Made by a program: the position numbers and the translations under genes
Source of the DNA: Sabellastarte sp. h YS-2021
Taxonomy: Eukaryota > Annelida > Polychaeta > Sabellida > Sabellidae
Direction: 5' to 3'
DNA: 64,000 nt
Assembly: GCA_964017235.1 (NCBI GenBank)
Contig: OZ024929.1
Span: forward strand, 24,983,464-25,047,463
The notes under the pieces: model-generated
The model's database searches: none
What the model was told of the DNA's origin: nothing
Seen by the model: only the letters and a program-made list of their open reading frames with translations
Shown here: positions 1 through 12,700 of the stretch, one piece after another
Layout of the letters: every line of letters begins with the position of its first letter
Numbering within the stretch: the first letter of the stretch is position 1

Positions 1-105
1 AGCAGAACTTCACTGCATATAGCATAATATCAGGACATGAAGCCGAACTTCCCTGAATATAGCATATAGCAGAACTTCCCTGAATATAACATAACTTCCC
101 TGGCA
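1..105. repeat. Short degenerate tandem repeat
   Basis: About four imperfect copies of a 25-35 base unit containing AGAACTTCCCTGAATATAGC. The array is cut by the left edge of the window, so its full extent is unknown. No coding sense. Positions 106-462 after it show nothing recognisable. Confidence 0.6.
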
Positions 106-462
106 AAACATCCAGAAAGGTGTCATACACTGTGCTGAGGTTTTTATAACTGCTTACAAAAGTGTCACAAATTACTGGTTTTTTTTTCAACATAAATACT
201 CTCAGTAGGTCCACCAAAGGAAAGCGAGGACGTTAAGTGTAAAATTTATGAATTGAACAGTTTCACCCTAATCTCTATTATATGTCAATTCATTTTAACA
301 TAATCTTTAATCTTCTCAAAATAAAAAGGGTTTCCTGGGATATAAAGGACTTCCCGAAACAATATTTCCTGTAATTTAGCAATTCCCGTCATTTTACCAA
401 AATGATAGATCTCTGGACGTACTGGTACTCCACCTTTCCCTATAGTTTAACACTTTATCTCT

Positions 463-598
463 GTTATCGGCTGTTTCACCACAAACCGGAAGTACCAGTG
501 AACGCCCATTTTGTAGATATATGGAAGCATTTGTCCTTGACCTATAACAATGAAATATAAGGCGGGCATTCAGTGGTAGGTGGGCACATACTGGTACC
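463..598. repeat. Small inverted-repeat element, 'ACCAGTGAACGCCC' family, copy 1
   Basis: A hairpin-like repeat: ACCAGTGAACGCCC near position 494 is mirrored by GGGCATTCAGTGGT near 563-576, with a second mirrored motif (CTGGTACC) at the right end. The same order of motifs, including the interior stretch GAAGCATTTGTCCTTGA, recurs at 37237-37370 and, split by an insertion, at about 702-757 plus 2302-2388. This looks like a short non-autonomous inverted-repeat element; no transposase is visible. Confidence 0.6.
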
Positions 599-757
599 AA
601 GTCACTAACAGGTTTAGATTTAGTTCTGAAACTTAGAAATGTCTCAGTACGCATTACCTCCCCAGAACCCTGGGCGTCATACATTTTGACAATATACCTC
701 TACTAATAGCCATTTTTTCTGCAGCACAGAAATACCAGTGAATGCCAGTTTTGTTTA

Positions 758-2301
758 TGGGGTTTTTCCACTGGAGCCGACCTGTTGGTAACTAAGGATT
801 TTTTAAGGGTCGAGTGTAATGTTTTCATAGTCAGTAAGGGTCGGTAGTATTTTCCAGCCTTGTCGGGGTGGATCGGCAAAATACCAAACATGTTTGATAT
901 TTCACCGACCCTCCGCGACTCTTGTTCCCGACTTTGGCTCCGCCCCCTGGTAACAGGCTTGTCCTAGTCTCTCCCCATCTTGTACTAATCACTTCCAGTG
1001 TAGTCTTATCACTTCCAGTCTTGTCCTATCATGAAACCGGCTTGTCTTTTGTCACTTTAGTAGTGCTCATATGCGGTCCATTTCCAGCATGATGTAAGAT
1101 GAAAAATATGACCAAGAATTATGTCAAGAATGACAAAAAACAGTGCATGTAATCATAATTTTGAAGTTAACAGATAGAAAAAGTCAACATGTATGCTGCA
1201 AATAATTGAGAAACCTGAAAAAGTGTTTTTATTTGGTCACATAAGAATCAAATTCTCATCCAATTTCAACAGAGCAATTTCTGGGGAAAAGGAGGATGAA
1301 GTGTTGACCAAGCAACAAATCAAGAAAATTAGGTCAGGGACAGTAGAAAACCTATTTGGATCACATGATAATTTTTCTCACTGTAAAACCCACAAGCAAT
1401 TTCTGAGAAAAAGAGGGATCAAGTGTCGACCAATCAACAAATCTGAAACTATGTCAACAGTAAATATTTGGTTCGCATCACATGACCAGAACTACAGGAT
1501 GTTTACCTTCACGTCCAGAATGGGGTCTTCCCCAGAGGCTCGAAATTATTTGGTGTAAATATGTAGAGAAATTGAAGGGGTCTTTCCCAGAGGTCCAAAA
1601 TTGGAGTGTAAAAGCCAGCAACAAGCAAGAGAGCCTTCATTGTCAAGTGAAATATTGTCAGAAGTACATCTCCCTCTGCTTGTTTAAACAGAAAGTAACT
1701 TTTTTTTTATAAAAATTTTCTAAAAAGTTAAAAAGTGGCTTTTTCGGTCATAATCTGAAGCAGAAATACATTGATTTATTTCTTATATAATATAAAGGCA
1801 GAAAAGTGAAAACTGTAATTAAAATAACAAAAATGTCAATTTGGACCTTCTTGTCACATGAGGGGATCCAAATATTCAGCCTTGACCAAGTTTTCGATTT
1901 GTTTATTGGTCGAGACTTGATCCTCATTTTTCCCAGAAATTCATCAAAAACTGTAATGGCAATACTGATTGCAAGTCTGGTCGTGATGATTCTGTATATT
2001 TCTCCAGTCCTGTCTGTTTGTCAGTACTGCTTGTCTGGACTTGATACGGCTTGTCTGTTTGGGGTTTAGGGCTTGTCCTGGTAGTTTCCAGTCTAGTCCT
2101 GTAGAAAATATCCCGACCCCAAGTCAGGTCGGCCACTAGATCCAGACAAACCTGGATGTATCACGTCCTGCCGGGGAAGTTAAACCGAGCCATATTTTTC
2201 CCCCTCTTTTTTCTGGATTTTTGTTCCCGACCCCCGACTTTTGCAACCAACTATAGAGTCGTAAGGTTGGTTGTAGGGTTGGCTCCAGTGGAACACCCAC
2301 A
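758..2301. mobile_element. Foldback element inserted in another repeat
   Basis: The left arm begins TGGGGTTTTTCCACTGGAGC and the right arm ends with the mirror GGCTCCAGTGGAACACCCAC. Inner parts also mirror each other: about 1280-1480 contains units that recur inverted at about 1845-1945 (ATTTGGATC, TTGACCAA, AATTTCTG). The 'ACCAGTGAACGCCC' repeat is interrupted exactly here: its left half ends at 757 and its right half resumes at about 2302 with GATTACGAAGCATTTGTCCTT, so this element inserted into it. Open frames inside (for example 1193-1558) translate the internal repeats and are not genes. Confidence 0.6.
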
Positions 2302-2388
2302 CTAGATTACGAAGCATTTGTCCTTGATATCTAACAAAACAATATAAAGGTGGTCATTTACTGGTAGGTTGGTTTTCATTGGTAGAAT

Positions 2389-3648
2389 GCCAGAATATAA
2401 TTTGTATTGATGACATACACCTGAAAACAAAAAGTTAAACCCATTTAATTTAATAGATAGTGAGTATGAGTTATCATTCCTATCATAACACAATTTTCAC
2501 CTCTTTTTGCTTATTTCTGTCCTGTTCCTTTGATGGGAGAAGTTGTAACAGCAGCCATATTAAACTTTTTTGAATGTACTGTCAAGTAATTCAACAAAAT
2601 TGATTTTATATAAGATATTACAAAAAACACTGCATATCCATGTCCAGAGACGTATATCAATTATGACATTTTATGCATAACCTTAAACTAACACTTAAAA
2701 TATTTAAAATAAACCAGAATCTGAGAAAAAGTATCCTTTATCATACAATTATGTACATTTTAATGCATTCTTGATCAGAACTCTTTGTTTTTTTTGATAA
2801 ACTTTTCGTCCTGTTAGTGGGCCTATTCCTAAAACAAAACTTTTTCAGTGTCCTAGAATCAGACTGTTTGGCAGACAATATTATCTCCCGATGTCAGCCA
2901 ATAATAAAATAACAAAATTACATTCATTGTCTGTACAGCAAAATGTTGTACCCACTATGTATTTCCATCTTTTCTTGTGATAGACATTACAAAATCTTCC
3001 TAATATATTGAAAACTTCATTATTGTAGGCTTTCCAATGGTTGATACTTCATCAAAACAGTAAAATAAAACATAAGGGTAAGGGATTATGTCACATTTTC
3101 TTTATATTCGGCAATAGTGAAGTTTTTTTCAGAGACAAGTGTACAAAATGCTGGATTACATTTGGTTTCAAAGCCCTGGAAACCGATTTTGATTTTTGCA
3201 AATTACCAATGGTTAATGAATTAGGGCAGAAATAGAACAAATCCCCTTAGAATATTTAAGAACCTGCTGCTAAAATGTTTTTATTTTGGTTTCATTATAG
3301 CTCATGCTTCATCTGATCAGAACAATAACAAACATATAAATTTGGTAAAATATCTTTTATTTAACTTTATAATATGCAAATATGGAGGTTATAAATTTTA
3401 AAATATCTTCGGAAGACATTTCCTGTTTTACAGCATGGCTCATGGATAATCGCTTAGTTTTACCATATCAGTAACAAACATACAAAATACATGATTTTGC
3501 TAGTATCAAAGTCCTGGAAAACGATTTTTTCTACTAAATGGCCCAATCACCATCATTCACGAAAGTAAAACTAACAAATTTACAGAAGCAGAAGAAGACC
3601 AGACTTTAAAAAAGAAAAACTATATTGAATAATTATTTTTCTTTTCAG
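2389..3648. other. AT-rich stretch before first visible SZRD1 exon
   Basis: No exon, repeat array or RNA gene recognised. It is presumably SZRD1 intron, because the missing first coding exon of that gene should lie upstream. A polypyrimidine tract and CAG immediately precede 3649. Confidence 0.4.
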
Positions 3649-3704
3649 GAATTAGACAGAAGGCTTGAGAACATCCGAGTAAAAGAAGTGAAAGTCAACA
3701 GAAG
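3649..3704 (+). CDS. SZRD1: SZRD1 exon (ELDRRLENIRVKEVKVNR)
   Basis: Flanked by TTTTCAG before and GTAATT after; 56 nt, starting in phase 0 and ending after two bases of a serine codon (AG|T). Encodes the conserved charged helix that precedes the SUZ core. Confidence 0.9.
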
Positions 3705-6700
3705 GTAATTTAGCATTTCATGTACAAACATATCCAACATTTGTTTCTGATTTGATTAATTAAGTGCAGAAACCAAACTATCTTTGTAGCTTGTACACTG
3801 TTAGTCAGTTTTTAAGTGTCATTGTTTCATTATGACATCTTTAATTATATAAACCCACAAAGATTTTCTGTATTTAAATGCATCACCTTTATGTCTGCAG
3901 ATACTGTATCTGTTTGATGCAATTTTTCAGTAACAGTCAAGAATCTGGTATGTCACATTCAGTTGACGGGCCACTTCTTCAAGAAGACACATCAAGATCC
4001 ACATTTCAGCCCCAGGTTTGTCTACAGAAAAATAATCCTGTACTTTTGTGGTAAAATCTAAATTTTCTGAACATTGTGTTATTCTATAAAGAATGATTTC
4101 TGTTATAGTCTGAGATTTTTGTGATAGTCTAGATTTGAAACTATTTGGATATAAAGAAATAGCTCACAGTGACAAGATATAGAACATGATATGTAAATGT
4201 GTAGAAGGCATATCTATGAAAGGAAACTAGTCAAATTTTAGTGTATGTGGGTTTTATCAGTTCTTATACCTGAGGTTGTTGAAAAAATTGAATCTCAACA
4301 TAAATATAAAAATAAGTCATTGATTAACTTTTGAAGATTTTTTTTTTAGGAAAGCAATATGTTTGGGGTGTACTTGATTTTTCTTTGGTTACTTCTAGGT
4401 GAAAATTTTGAAGCGAACTCCAAACAATGCTACAGATTCTAGTTCAGATTCATCCAAAAAGTGAGTTTTCTTTATGTAAATCAAATATATCATCTTGCAG
4501 CAGTAGTATAGACATTCTTCTTATGTTTTATGTTATGGCAAATTTTGTAATAAGTTATATTGATTTTTAGTGTTGATGGTCCGATGTACGGTAAATATTG
4601 TCGTAGTTTCAACTGGTCATTAATTGAATGTTTGATATGTATTTTGAAAAATTTTAAGTTAACAATATTTCAGTTTCTTTACCATTCCGTCGTCACTTAG
4701 ATAAAGCAATTTTTTGAATAAATTTATTTTACTGACATACATACCTTTATTACCATATGTAAGAAACAGGAACTAAACTGTGTTGATAAGATTTAACTGG
4801 GCCAGATACAACTAAAGACCACATTAACCAAGTAAAAGTCTTGAATATTTAACCCAAGCTCTTCCAATTGAAAATATTTACAAGGGATATCACCAAAAAC
4901 ACTCTGAATCTCTGGAATTACTTGATGGATTTTCTTTAAATAAAAAGCAACAGAAACTGTGATCAATTGCCTTTGATATACATATCATATTTGTACGTTA
5001 AATAAAATAATCACATAAAAGGATTTTCAACAAATTTGAGTGAGATTTAGGGTGTCAGCAGGTCTTTATCTTTTTATGTCAGCTGACTTGTCAGTCAGCT
5101 GACATTATGTGGTCACTCGCGTACGCGTACGCATCCGCGTGAACAACTTCTCCTCCAAAACTACAAGGCCTAGAGACGTGCTGTTTTTTTTAAAAGATAC
5201 CTTATCTATCGAGGATGAAAAATTGTTCAAGGCATGCAAATCTGTCTGTTCGTCTGTTTGCTAGAGACATTACAAGGGGGGTACCCCCACCAAAAGTGTG
5301 AAAATTTCAACACTTAATCACAATTTTCTCAGTGACTATTGCAGGGATTTGTCTCATATCTTGCATATATGTACTAGGCCACAGGTAGATTCTCTTGTGT
5401 GAGTATGAGACCTGGATCTTTCTTACTTTTTTTTTAATAAATTTTTTTAATAATTTTTAATGCATTAAAATTCATGAAATCATGCACAAAATCATTTATA
5501 ACTTGAAAAGTGTTGCATTTAGAGCATTTTGTTAAAATATGTTATTCAGCTACTTTTTTCATAGCTACAATATGGTGAGTAAGTTGGGTGCCTGTCTCAA
5601 TAGCTAAGTGAGTAATAGCTACTTTTGGGCTTTTCAGTAACTTCCATCATGAGTAAAATCACTTGTAACTTAAAAACTATTGCATTTAGAGAATTTCGTA
5701 TAAATGTGTTATTCAGCTACTTTTGGGTCAGCTATAACATAGTAAAATTTTAGACCTGTAGCTCATGGCATAGCTGAGTAATAGCTACTTTTAGGTTATC
5801 ACTGTTGAGTAAATCGCTTATAACTTCAAAACTATTGCATTTAGAGAATTTTGTGTAAATATGTTATTCAGCTACTTTTGGGTCAGCTATAACATAGTAA
5901 AATTTCAGACCTGTAGCTCATGGCATAGCTGAGTAATAGCTACTTTTAGGTTATCACTGTTGAGTAAATCGCTTATAACTTGGAAACTATTGCATTTAGA
6001 GTATTTTGTTTCAATATGTTATTCACCTATTTTGGGATCAGCTATAACATAGTGAAGTTTCAGATCTGTGGCTCATTGCATAGCTGAGTAATAGCTACTT
6101 TTAGGTTATCACTGTTGAGTAAATCACTTGTAACTTAAAACCTATTGCATTTAGAGAATTTTGTATAAATATGTTATTCAGCTACTTTTGGGTTAGCTAT
6201 AACATAGTGAAATTACAGACCTATAGCTCATGGCATAGCGGAGCAATAGCTATTTTCAGGTTCTCACTATTGAGTAAATCAGTTGTAACTTGAAAACTAT
6301 TGCATTTACAGTATTTTGCTTAAATATGTTGTTCACCTACTTTTAGGTCAGCTATAACAGAGCAAAAATTCAGACATGTAGCTCATTGCATAGCTGAGTA
6401 ATAGTTACTTTGAGGTTCTCACTCTTGAGTAAATCAGTTGTAACTTGAAAACTATTACATTTAGAGTATTTTGTTAAATATGTTATTCACAGACGTTTTG
6501 GTCAGCTATAACATAGTGAAATTGCAGACCTCTATGTCATGGCATAGCTGAGCAATAGCTTCTTTCAGGTTCTCACTGTTGAGTAAATCATTGTATCCAA
6601 CCTGTAGGAAATCATGGGCTGGGAATCTGTTAATATGGTCCGATTTGACCTTGGAACCCTCCTTCGAGGTCAAATGAGGATAGCCAAACATAAAAGTGCT

Positions 6701-9700
6701 TATAACTCGCTTATTATTGGTCCTAGAGGTTTGGAATGAAAACCAACCTATAGAAAATCATGAGCTGGGAATTTTTTGGTGTGGTTGGATTTCACCTTGG
6801 ACCCCTCCTTCAAGGTCAAATGAGGATAGCCAAACTTAAAAGTGCTTATAAGTCGCTTATTATTGGTCCTAGAGTTTTGGAATGGAAAACCAACCTATAG
6901 AAAATCATGGGCTGGGAATCTTTTGGTGTGGTCGGATTTCACCTTAGACCCCCCTTCCAGGTCAAACGAAGATAGCCAAACTTAAAGTGCTTATAACTCG
7001 CGTATTATTGGTCTTGGAGGTTTGGGATGGTAAACCAACATATAGGAAATCATGGGCTGGGATTCTTTTGGTGTGGTCAGATTTGACCTGGGACCCCTCT
7101 TTCAAGGTCAATTGAGGATAGCCAAACTTACAATTGCTTATAACTCGCTCATTATTGGTCCTACAGGTTTGGGATGGTAAACAAGCTACAGGAAATCATG
7201 GGCTGGGAATTTTTTTGTGTGCTCGTATTTGATCTTAGACCCCTCCTTCAAGGTCAAACAAGGATAGCCAAACTTAAAAAGTGCCTATGACTCACTTATT
7301 ATTGGTCCGAGAGGTTTGGGATGGCAAACCATCCTAAATTCTTTGGCTGGGAATCTTTTGGTATGGTCAGATTTGACCTTTGGATCCCTTCTTCATGGTC
7401 GAACGAGGATATTGCATTTATAGTATTTCTTTAAATATTTTTAACCTACTTTTTACACTTAAACAATTACCTTGTTACTTTATTTCATAATACCATTTGC
7501 AGGGCACATTTTTTTGTCCTTTTCTTCTGTCAGCTTCGGAGTATCTTTCGAACATGCTGTTCAGTTACCATTTACTGTATTTCTGTACAGCCCTTTCCCT
7601 GATAATTATGCTTTCCTCTCATTATCACCATCACAAATCAAAAACATTCAGTCAGCTGACACAGTGCCCGTTCACGGGCACTCTCCTCTTGTTATAAATA
7701 TTTTAAAAGCTATTTTAGGTGCACATATATATTGTATATCACCACGAGGGCAATGAAACAGTTCTTCTGCTCATCTTTATTGCATTAAATCCACAATCAA
7801 GCAAATAAGCAAGAAATTTCGAAAGTTGAGTCTGGTTTTATAACCACTTACTCGGCACTGCTGTACACAACATTTCTTCAAATATCTTCAGAGATACAAA
7901 ACCAATTTTCCTGAAATAAAACGGTCACAAACTACAATGAAATACCTTCAAAGTGATATCCATACAATAATTGTAGCTTCAATACTATCTTAGATATGTT
8001 TATGTTTGTAAGCTCCAAATTTCTTATGTACCGGTATGTCCATTTAAATATTCTTGTAGAAGGGTCATTGCCTAGTCATGAATTTTCATTCAAATGCTTG
8101 ACGGAAATCACAAGAGTGATAGAAAGCAAAATGGCAGTTATGGCCTGATTACGTCTCCAGTAATGACAATAAAGGTTAAATATTTTGTGTTGTACACCAG
8201 GGCCCAGTTTCACAAAGGGCTACTAAATATAGAAGATAGTATGCTATTGAGGGTAGACCTTACTAGGCCCTTAGTAGCCACTACAAAAGTGTTCCACTGA
8301 GCTGATACTTGGGACCTATCAAGTTCCTGAGACAGCAGGGCTTCTAGTGAGAACAGCCTACCAATTACCGCAGTAAAAAACCATCTCTGTGAAACAGATA
8401 GTATAGGCTCAGTAGACTACTAGGACTTAGCAGCCTACTAAGGAAATAGTAGGCCTTTGTGAAACTGGGCCCTGTATTTTACAAAATAATCACTTTAAAG
8501 ATGTTACCAGCACTCTTGCTTACCTCGACCATAAAATGACCAACAACACGTACACATCTGCCATTTTCTGCTGTGCATGGCTTCAATACTTCATATACTG
8601 CCAGGAGTCATGAGGAAATAGTAAGTTATTAAACAAAATGATTAATACATATAAAGTTTGTTGTTTAATGATATTTAAGAAGAAATATTAAGGAAAAAAT
8701 AAAATTCTCCTGTTTTTTTTTGCCTCCTAATATTTTTCACTCACTCGCTCATACCCAAAGATACAACAAATATATGAAGTCACAGAATTCTGGGATACAT
8801 GCATCTTGTGATGATAAGAACTCGTTACTACCAACTTGTAGCCACAAGTCATACACAAATATAATTTCTTTGTATTTTGCAGCATTTATATAACTTCAAA
8901 TGTTAAATAAAATTTATTAATTTATACACCCAATTTACATTAATGAGAAAACATGAGGTCACAGAATACTGTGGGGTTTTTCTAACAATATTTTACAATA
9001 AAAGGCTGTTAGAAGATCAAATAGAAGCTAATATACTTAAAATTTCTATACCTAACACATTATACATATTGCTAACAGGAGTTCTTGGAGAGTGTATATT
9101 ACTACCAAATCACCTGCACTTCTTAATATTTATTATTATATCAACCAGTTTGCTGATTTTATTATATATGTACACTTTGAATTTAAAATATGTCTTCACT
9201 TCTTATAACCCACAACTGACATTTTTATTAATAGTAGAGTACATTAATAATTGTATACATATTAAAATTATTTTAAGTGTAAGCTTGTTTTTAACACATT
9301 TTAATGGGCAATAATGGATGTGCTTATTTGTTTTCATGTCAGTTTGACTGATCACCAAAACTGCTGTTTTTTAAATTTTTTTCGGGATACTTTGACCAGA
9401 ACTGGAATTTCATTTGTCACTTTAAGCATTTTTATGTCAGCTGACATTATGGCATCACTATGCGGCATATGCGTTGACATCAACATGAACAACTTCTCCT
9501 CCAAAAGTATAAGGCCCAGAGACATGCTGTTACTTTTAAAAGATACCTTACCTATCAAGGATGATAAATTGTGATGTGTAGAAAGTTTATACTTGGTAGG
9601 GACATTTGTTGTGGGGTCTGACCTTGATTTGATCTTTGACCTCGTATTGACCTTGACCTGTAAAATCTTGTCCAGGCTATATCTCTGGAACTGTAAGGTG

Positions 9701-12700
9701 TAGGAAGATGATACTTGGTAAGGACATTGGTTCGGGATAGTAGGTGTGCAACATCATGGTGTGACCTTGTTTTGACCTTGCCATGTTGACCTTATATGGT
9801 ATAGGTCATAGGAAGCATTTTTCACAAAAATTGTGAAGTTAACTTAATTCAGTAGACAAGCAACCTATAAGGATGAAAATGTAGTTTAAGAAATATATGG
9901 CACAAGAGCCATAAACAGCATGAAAAAAATAAATATCACGAAGTGCAGTAAAAAGCCGGCATATTCTTTTTCTCATAGTAGACTATTGATGAAGTCACAG
10001 GTTCATAACGAAGTTCTGTTTAGTTGGAGATATAATGTATATATTTACAAACTGAAGGAAGATAACATGTTTCTTTGCCAGAAGAAAGCTCACTAGCCTT
10101 TATTTTTTCCATGTGCTGTTTTTTCTCAAGTTTTACCTTAATTTTTAACCACTAACAGTTCTAACAAACACAGGAGAAATGCTATAAGTAGATTTGTCTT
10201 AGAATGCAGAAAGCATAAACATCTGTCTGAGATATTGCCTCCTCCCATTTTTTTCAAAGTTTTTAAACTGTGGTGGGAAAGTAGCCTTTCACAAGTTAGA
10301 TATTCACATAAAACTAAGAATCTCTTGACAAATTCAAAAGTTGTCATTAAAAAATTACTGGACACTGTTTTTTGCCTTTAATCACTGGTACTTCTATCAA
10401 GATAAGGTATGATGTAAAGTGAAATTAAAATATGAAATTTGTTTTCATTTATATAAATCATTTATAAAAGCATGCTGTTGTAGTCAAATGTATTGAATTT
10501 ATTCTGAAAGAATCCTTAATGTTCTAACTTTTATGTTATCAGTTCATGAAATAATTCAGTATATTATGGGTTTTCCCATAGTAGTTCAGTACTTCTTGAC
10601 CTTAAGTTTGGATAATTTTAAGTTTTGAAAATCAGTTTGTAACATTTTCTTCTCAATTTAAGCCTTTGTTGAGACCAAGAAAAGGGAAATGTGTTTGGGG
10701 TACTGTAATCAACAGTATACACTGCAGATGGCTAGACCCATTAAGGCCATTATGTATACAATGAAAGCATTGTTTACAGTTTTGGTGGGAAAGTTCTGAA
10801 CTAATTTGGGGAACATACATGATTATCCTTGTGCGAGGCCCAGTTCTAAAGACATCTATGTTGTATTTATTTCATCTCCTAGCAATAATTGGTTTTCAAA
10901 ATTTAAAAAAATAACTATCAAAATTCATTTCAGAGTTGAACCTGGTTGACTGCATGATTTGTGATTTTTATCCAACTTGCTTAATACCTCTCTAAACAAT
11001 TTTTTATCTGAAAGAAATATAGAAGATGTTCTCAAGGCTATGTCAGAAATTTACTATGGCAGACTGGTGTCTTATAAACAAATAAACTTCATAAAACAGA
11101 AAATGCAATCTTTTTCCCCTCCCCAAAAATGGCGGCCATTTTGAATTTTCGAATTTTTGCCAAAAATGGCAAAACACAAAATTGCTTCTATCTCCTTAAC
11201 CGTGTGAGATAGAGCGATTTCGTCGAAATTTTCGACCCACAGGGTATCTAAGGAATGTAATCTTTGCAATTTTCAAAAAATTTTCCCCTCCCCAAAAATG
11301 GCGGCCATTTTGAATTTTCGAATTTTTGCCAAAAATGGCAAAACACAAATGTGCTTCTATCTCCTTAACCGTGCGAGATTGAGCGATTTCGTCGAAATTT
11401 TCGACCCACAGGGTAACTAAGGAATGTACTCTTTGCAATTTTCAAAAAAATTTTCCCCTCCCCAAAAATGGCGGCCATTTTGATTTTTCGAATTTTTGCC
11501 AAAAATAGAAAAACAGGAATTTGCTTCTATCTTCTTAACCGTGCAAGATAGAGTGATTTCGTCAAAATTTTCGACCCAACCAATGCAAAAAGGCATGAAG
11601 CTGAAATAATTTACATCTACACTAATAAATATTTAAGCATCATTGATATATTTTACAAATGAAACAGGGTCTTGTAAGACTACTGTACAATTTTGGCAAA
11701 AGGTTCATGGGGTGGACATTACACATGATAATGTGTGTTCTTCTATGCTATCCTGTTTCTATTCGCATCTACTATCAACAGGGCGTCCTATTTCTAGTTT
11801 TTACAGAAATTGAACTTTCATATGTGTACGTAATTATTAATGAATGACCTGAAAATGCTTCCTATGACCTTTAAAATCTTGTCGGCCTATATCTTGGCAT
11901 CCATAAGGTGTAGGGAGTCGATACTTCATAAGGACATTGGTTGGGGTTGTAGGCGTACAATGTCATGACGTGACCTTGATTTGACTCTTGACTTTGCTGT
12001 AGTGAGCTTGCCTATTATATATCTCAGGAACCGTAATGTGTAGGAAGTTGATACTTGGTATGGACATTGGTTAGGGGTTGTTGGTGTGCAACATCTTTGT
12101 GTGACCTTGAGTTAACCTTTGACCTTGCCATAGTGATCTTGAACTTTAAAATCTTCTCTGGCCTATATCTCAGTATTCATAAGGTGTAGGAAGTTGATAC
12201 TTGGTAGGGATATTGCTTGGGGATACAGGTGCACCTTGTTATTGTGTGACCTTGATATGACCTTTGACCTTACTGTAGTCAGCTTGACTTATAAAATCTT
12301 GTCCGGGCTACATCTCAGGAACTGTAAGGTGTTGGTACTTGATACTTGGTATGGACATTGGTAAGGGGTTGTAGGTGTGCATCGTCATGGTGTGACCTTA
12401 ACAGTTTGGCTCTGCCAAAGTGTGTTGACCTGCCATATTTGAGACATACTTCTCTTATCACAAAGATATGTGGATTGCTGCCACTGATTATAAAATGTGC
12501 TTTTATTCAACTGTACTATTTACATTGACATCTGTACTTCATTTAATAAATTTTACAGATGTATAAATTTTAGTTTAGTGGTTTATGCCATCATGTTACT
12601 ATTGAATTGTCATTTTAATACTCTTATCTTATCATAAAGTTTGTTTCTTTTAAACACATTATTTTCTCTACTTAAATATTATTTGGGCCTTTACAAAGCT

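Larger units (their letters stand above)
5077..7681. mobile_element. Non-autonomous element with two central tandem arrays
   Basis: Terminal inverted motif TGTCAGCTGAC at 5077-5087 and GTCAGCTGACA at 7651-7661; the right end is followed by a perfect hairpin (GTGCCCG-TTCA-CGGGCAC, 7664-7681). The head (5090-5230) is shared with 9435-9570 (AACTTCTCCTCCAAAA, AGATACCTTA). The interior has about seven units of roughly 155 bp (5460-6600) and then about five units of roughly 145 bp (6600-7400). No coding capacity. Tandem-repeat-bearing non-autonomous elements are known in bivalves (pearl/CvA-type); membership is inferred from architecture only. Confidence 0.7.

Noticed and set aside
1193-1558. 121-codon open frame
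   Set aside because: Lies inside a foldback element and translates its internal repeats; no family resemblance.
2389-3648. First coding exon of SZRD1
   Set aside because: No acidic MEDEEVAESWEEA-like stretch ending before a GT donor was found in the first 3.6 kb; it is probably outside the window.
7651-7690. Helitron 3' end at the GTGCCCG hairpin
   Set aside because: A hairpin is present, but no CTRR end follows at the usual distance and the element has terminal inverted motifs instead.
11072-11438. Overlapping minus-strand open frames with similar translations
   Set aside because: They translate the 170 bp repeat units; the same peptides appear at 39029-39946.
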